In this document: positions 62,184-64,000 of the stretch, in pieces
Position numbering within the stretch: position 1 is the stretch's first letter
Layout: every line of letters starts with the position of its first letter
Assembly: GCF_000178975.2 (NCBI RefSeq)
Contig: NC_015064.1
Span: forward strand, 2,666,001 to 2,730,000
Source: Granulicella tundricola MP5ACTX9
GTDB lineage: Bacteria; Acidobacteriota; Terriglobia; Terriglobales; Acidobacteriaceae
Length of the DNA: 64,000 nucleotides
Direction: 5' to 3'
Program-made: the position numbers and the translations under genes
Notes under the pieces: model-generated
Database searches by the model: none
Seen by the model: the letters and a program-made list of their open reading frames with translations, nothing else
What the model was told of the DNA's origin: nothing

Positions 62184-63278
62184 ATGGCACAGACACAGAC
62201 ACCAGCTTACAACCCGGCGTTGAACGGTATTCCACAATCACCCAGCGGACGCCCCTATCCCAACGGCAATCCAGCCGATTCACTGAATCCGGCAGCCGCA
62301 AAGAACACGGACTCCTGCATGCCGCTTCACCCCACCGGCCCGGTCATCCACAACTACCACTGCGAAGGGTCAGCGCCCGGCACGCTGGGCTTCCGCTGGA
62401 TCTTTGGTTCGGTCATCGCGGCTCGCAATAAAGACCCGCGCATCCAGGTGATGCAGTACAACGAAGACACCTACCTCATGCGAGAGAACATCTGCGTGAA
62501 TTGGGAAGGCCCATTTACCTATCTGCTCTTTGGTAACAAGGGTGCGTTGCTGATCGACACCGGCGCGACCCCGCAGGCAGAGTGGTATCCACTGCGCAAG
62601 ACGGTCGATGACATCATCACGCGCTGGGCCAGGGCTCGCGGCAGAAGCAATGTGCCCTTGACGGTCGTGATGACCTCTGGAGAGGACATTGCACAGAATC
62701 AGGGACTTGCACAGTTTGCCGGGCGGCCGAATACGACGCTCGTACCGAAGCCTCTGCATGAGATGAAGGCGTTCTACAAGCTGAATGCGTCCTGGCGAAA
62801 GGGGATTGGAAAGATCGACCTCGGGGACCGAGTCATCGATGTGCTTGCGACGCCTGGGACCCACAAGGATGGCGTCAGCTTTTATGACCCCTACTGCGAC
62901 TTCCTCTTTACTGGTGATCTTTTGTATCCGGGAAAGATACAAATCAGTAACGACAAGGATTTCGTCGCATCCCTTGAGCGCCTGAAGCAGTGGAAGGATA
63001 CGCACCCGGTCAAGTGGGTCCTTGGCGGCCACGTCGAGATGCAGTTCCTTCCGGGCAAGGCCTATCCGCGGTTCTACACCTATAAACCTTACGAACGACT
63101 GCTCCCCATGGAGCCTCCGCTGATCGATGAGGCTCTGGCCGCCGCGAAAGAAATCGTGGGCAAGGAGACCGTCCTCGTGCGTGTCGATTTTCAACTCCTC
63201 AACCGCGTAAGTCCGGATCAGAAGACGCTCGACTTCCCTGCCGGCGTCCCCAATATCACGGGTCCGCGAGCGTTCTAG
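62184..63278 (+). CDS. MBL-fold-like protein lacking the HxHxDH metal motif
   Basis: 364 aa from ATG 62184 (GAGGG five bases upstream); no signal peptide from this start, and upstream in-frame sequence overlaps the divergent receptor gene. The MBL framework is present: FTYLLFGNKGALLIDTGA, LATPGTHKDGVSFYD, FLFTGDLLYPGKIQ and WVLGGHVEMQF align with the paralogue at 34666. The segment that should hold HxHxDH instead reads VVMTSGEDIAQNQGLAQF, without any His, so the first metal site is gone. It may be a catalytically dead paralogue or use another site. Next to an intact paralogue on the same strand (51-base gap). Confidence 0.8.
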   Translation: MAQTQTPAYNPALNGIPQSPSGRPYPNGNPADSLNPAAAKNTDSCMPLHPTGPVIHNYHCEGSAPGTLGFRWIFGSVIAARNKDPRIQVMQYNEDTYLMRENICVNWEGPFTYLLFGNKGALLIDTGATPQAEWYPLRKTVDDIITRWARARGRSNVPLTVVMTSGEDIAQNQGLAQFAGRPNTTLVPKPLHEMKAFYKLNASWRKGIGKIDLGDRVIDVLATPGTHKDGVSFYDPYCDFLFTGDLLYPGKIQISNDKDFVASLERLKQWKDTHPVKWVLGGHVEMQFLPGKAYPRFYTYKPYERLLPMEPPLIDEALAAAKEIVGKETVLVRVDFQLLNRVSPDQKTLDFPAGVPNITGPRAF

Positions 63279-63329
63279 TCTCACCCTGAGCAATATGTAA
63301 CAGTTACTGTCCGCAAAGGAAATGCCACT

Positions 63330-64000
63330 ATGCAACTCGATCGTAGAAACTTCCTCGCGCTTCCTGTTCTATCTTTTGTGGTGCCTGCGGCGAACGCCCT
63401 GATGAACTCGGAGAATGGATTGGTCTCGCCAGCCGCACCCGCTTTTGTCGGTCCCGTCGACTTTAGGCAGAATGTACCAGCGCCAGGCACATTTCCCGCA
63501 AAGTGGATCTGCGGCTCGGAATCAGCCATGGACAACACCGATCCACCCGTCCAGGTACATTGGTACAACGAGCACACGGCGGTCCTACGGCAGAACAAAT
63601 GCTATAGCTACGAAGCCCCGTTCATGATGCTCTACTTCGGCAATGAACGCGTCCTCATGATCGACCAGGGCTTCAACTCCTTGCGCTCGGACTGGCCGCT
63701 GCGTGACGTCGTTGACGATTGCATCGACACCTGGGCGAAGAAGCATGGACACAAAGCTGAGGACCTTGAACTGCTCCTTGCTTTCAGCCACCTGCATGCC
63801 GATCACTACGCCGCGCAGAACGAGTTCGTCGACCGCCCCAACACACGCATCATGGGCCTGACGCATGAGGAGATGGTCGGCTTCTGGGGCATGACTCACT
63901 ATCCTGAGCAGCGCGTGGTGCTCGACCTGGGCGGCCGTGAGATCTGGATCTGGGGCAGCCCCGGCCACGTCATGAGCGAGTTCGCCTACTACGACACCTA
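63330..64000 (+). CDS. Tat-exported MBL-fold metallohydrolase, 3' end outside the window
   Basis: At least 223 codons, open at the window edge. Start ATG 63330 with AAAGGAA upstream. The twin-arginine-like N-terminus LDRRNFLALPVLSFVVPAAN is followed by the MBL fold: FMMLYFGNERVLMIDQG, the intact metal motif FSHLHADHYAAQNE (HxHxDH) and GSPGHVMSEFAYYD (third His). It shares framework words with the two other MBL-fold proteins in this window. The substrate is unknown. Confidence 0.85.
   Translation, partial: MQLDRRNFLALPVLSFVVPAANALMNSENGLVSPAAPAFVGPVDFRQNVPAPGTFPAKWICGSESAMDNTDPPVQVHWYNEHTAVLRQNKCYSYEAPFMMLYFGNERVLMIDQGFNSLRSDWPLRDVVDDCIDTWAKKHGHKAEDLELLLAFSHLHADHYAAQNEFVDRPNTRIMGLTHEEMVGFWGMTHYPEQRVVLDLGGREIWIWGSPGHVMSEFAYYDT

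Overview
This 64 kb window looks like part of the chromosome of an Acidobacteriota member of the Terriglobia/Acidobacteriaceae type (Granulicella, Terriglobus or Edaphobacter relatives). I infer this from the very large Oar-like TonB-dependent receptors with an N-terminal carboxypeptidase-regulatory domain (two intact, one broken), the GC-rich coding sequence with frequent GTG/TTG starts, planctomycete-type cytochrome/DUF1501 genes, and dense intergenic hairpin repeats. The genus is not fixed by anything I can see.

Layout. 0-15 kb is mostly housekeeping: glycogen debranching enzyme, ribosomal protein S1, a lone PD-(D/E)XK nuclease-like protein, a tesA/ybbA/ybbP-type lipase and ABC transporter locus with a vapBC-like toxin-antitoxin pair between the ATPase and permease genes, truB, an operon of two 6-pyruvoyltetrahydropterin synthase paralogues plus folE, a GT2 glycosyltransferase, a TlpA-like thioredoxin and tRNA-Arg. 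15-27 kb is glycan related: a GH2 hydrolase divergent from an Oar-like receptor, followed by a second Oar-like receptor gene that is destroyed by an IS50/Tn5-like IS4-family element and by several frameshifts. 28-32.5 kb is an iron-import operon: an FTR1 permease fused to DUF2318, two FtsX-like permeases and an ABC ATPase. 32.5-34.6 kb holds a decayed integrase fragment, tRNA-Asp, a YkgJ-like protein and tRNA-Val. 34.7-41.7 kb has a secreted MBL-fold protein with a LysR regulator, a divergent Oar-like receptor, and a glutathione-peroxidase-like protein without its catalytic cysteine.

41.7-59.4 kb is the metabolic centrepiece. Allophanate hydrolase, a three-domain urea/guanidine carboxylase and two DUF1989 subunits lie on the minus strand and together predict guanidine (or urea) breakdown to ammonia and CO2. 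A three-gene ABC importer of the kind linked to such carboxylases runs on the plus strand, and its ATPase gene overlaps a gene for a triple-CxxCH DUF1549/DUF1553 protein, followed by a Tat-exported DUF1501 protein and a lipoprotein cytochrome c. This six-gene plus-strand array joins nitrogen uptake to a periplasmic c-type cytochrome cassette. 59.8-64 kb has a small secreted protein, a BtuB-like TonB receptor and two more MBL-fold proteins, one without the metal-binding HxHxDH motif and one cut by the window edge.

Small dispersed repeats run through the intergenic regions, and two copies lie in frame inside the carboxylase gene.
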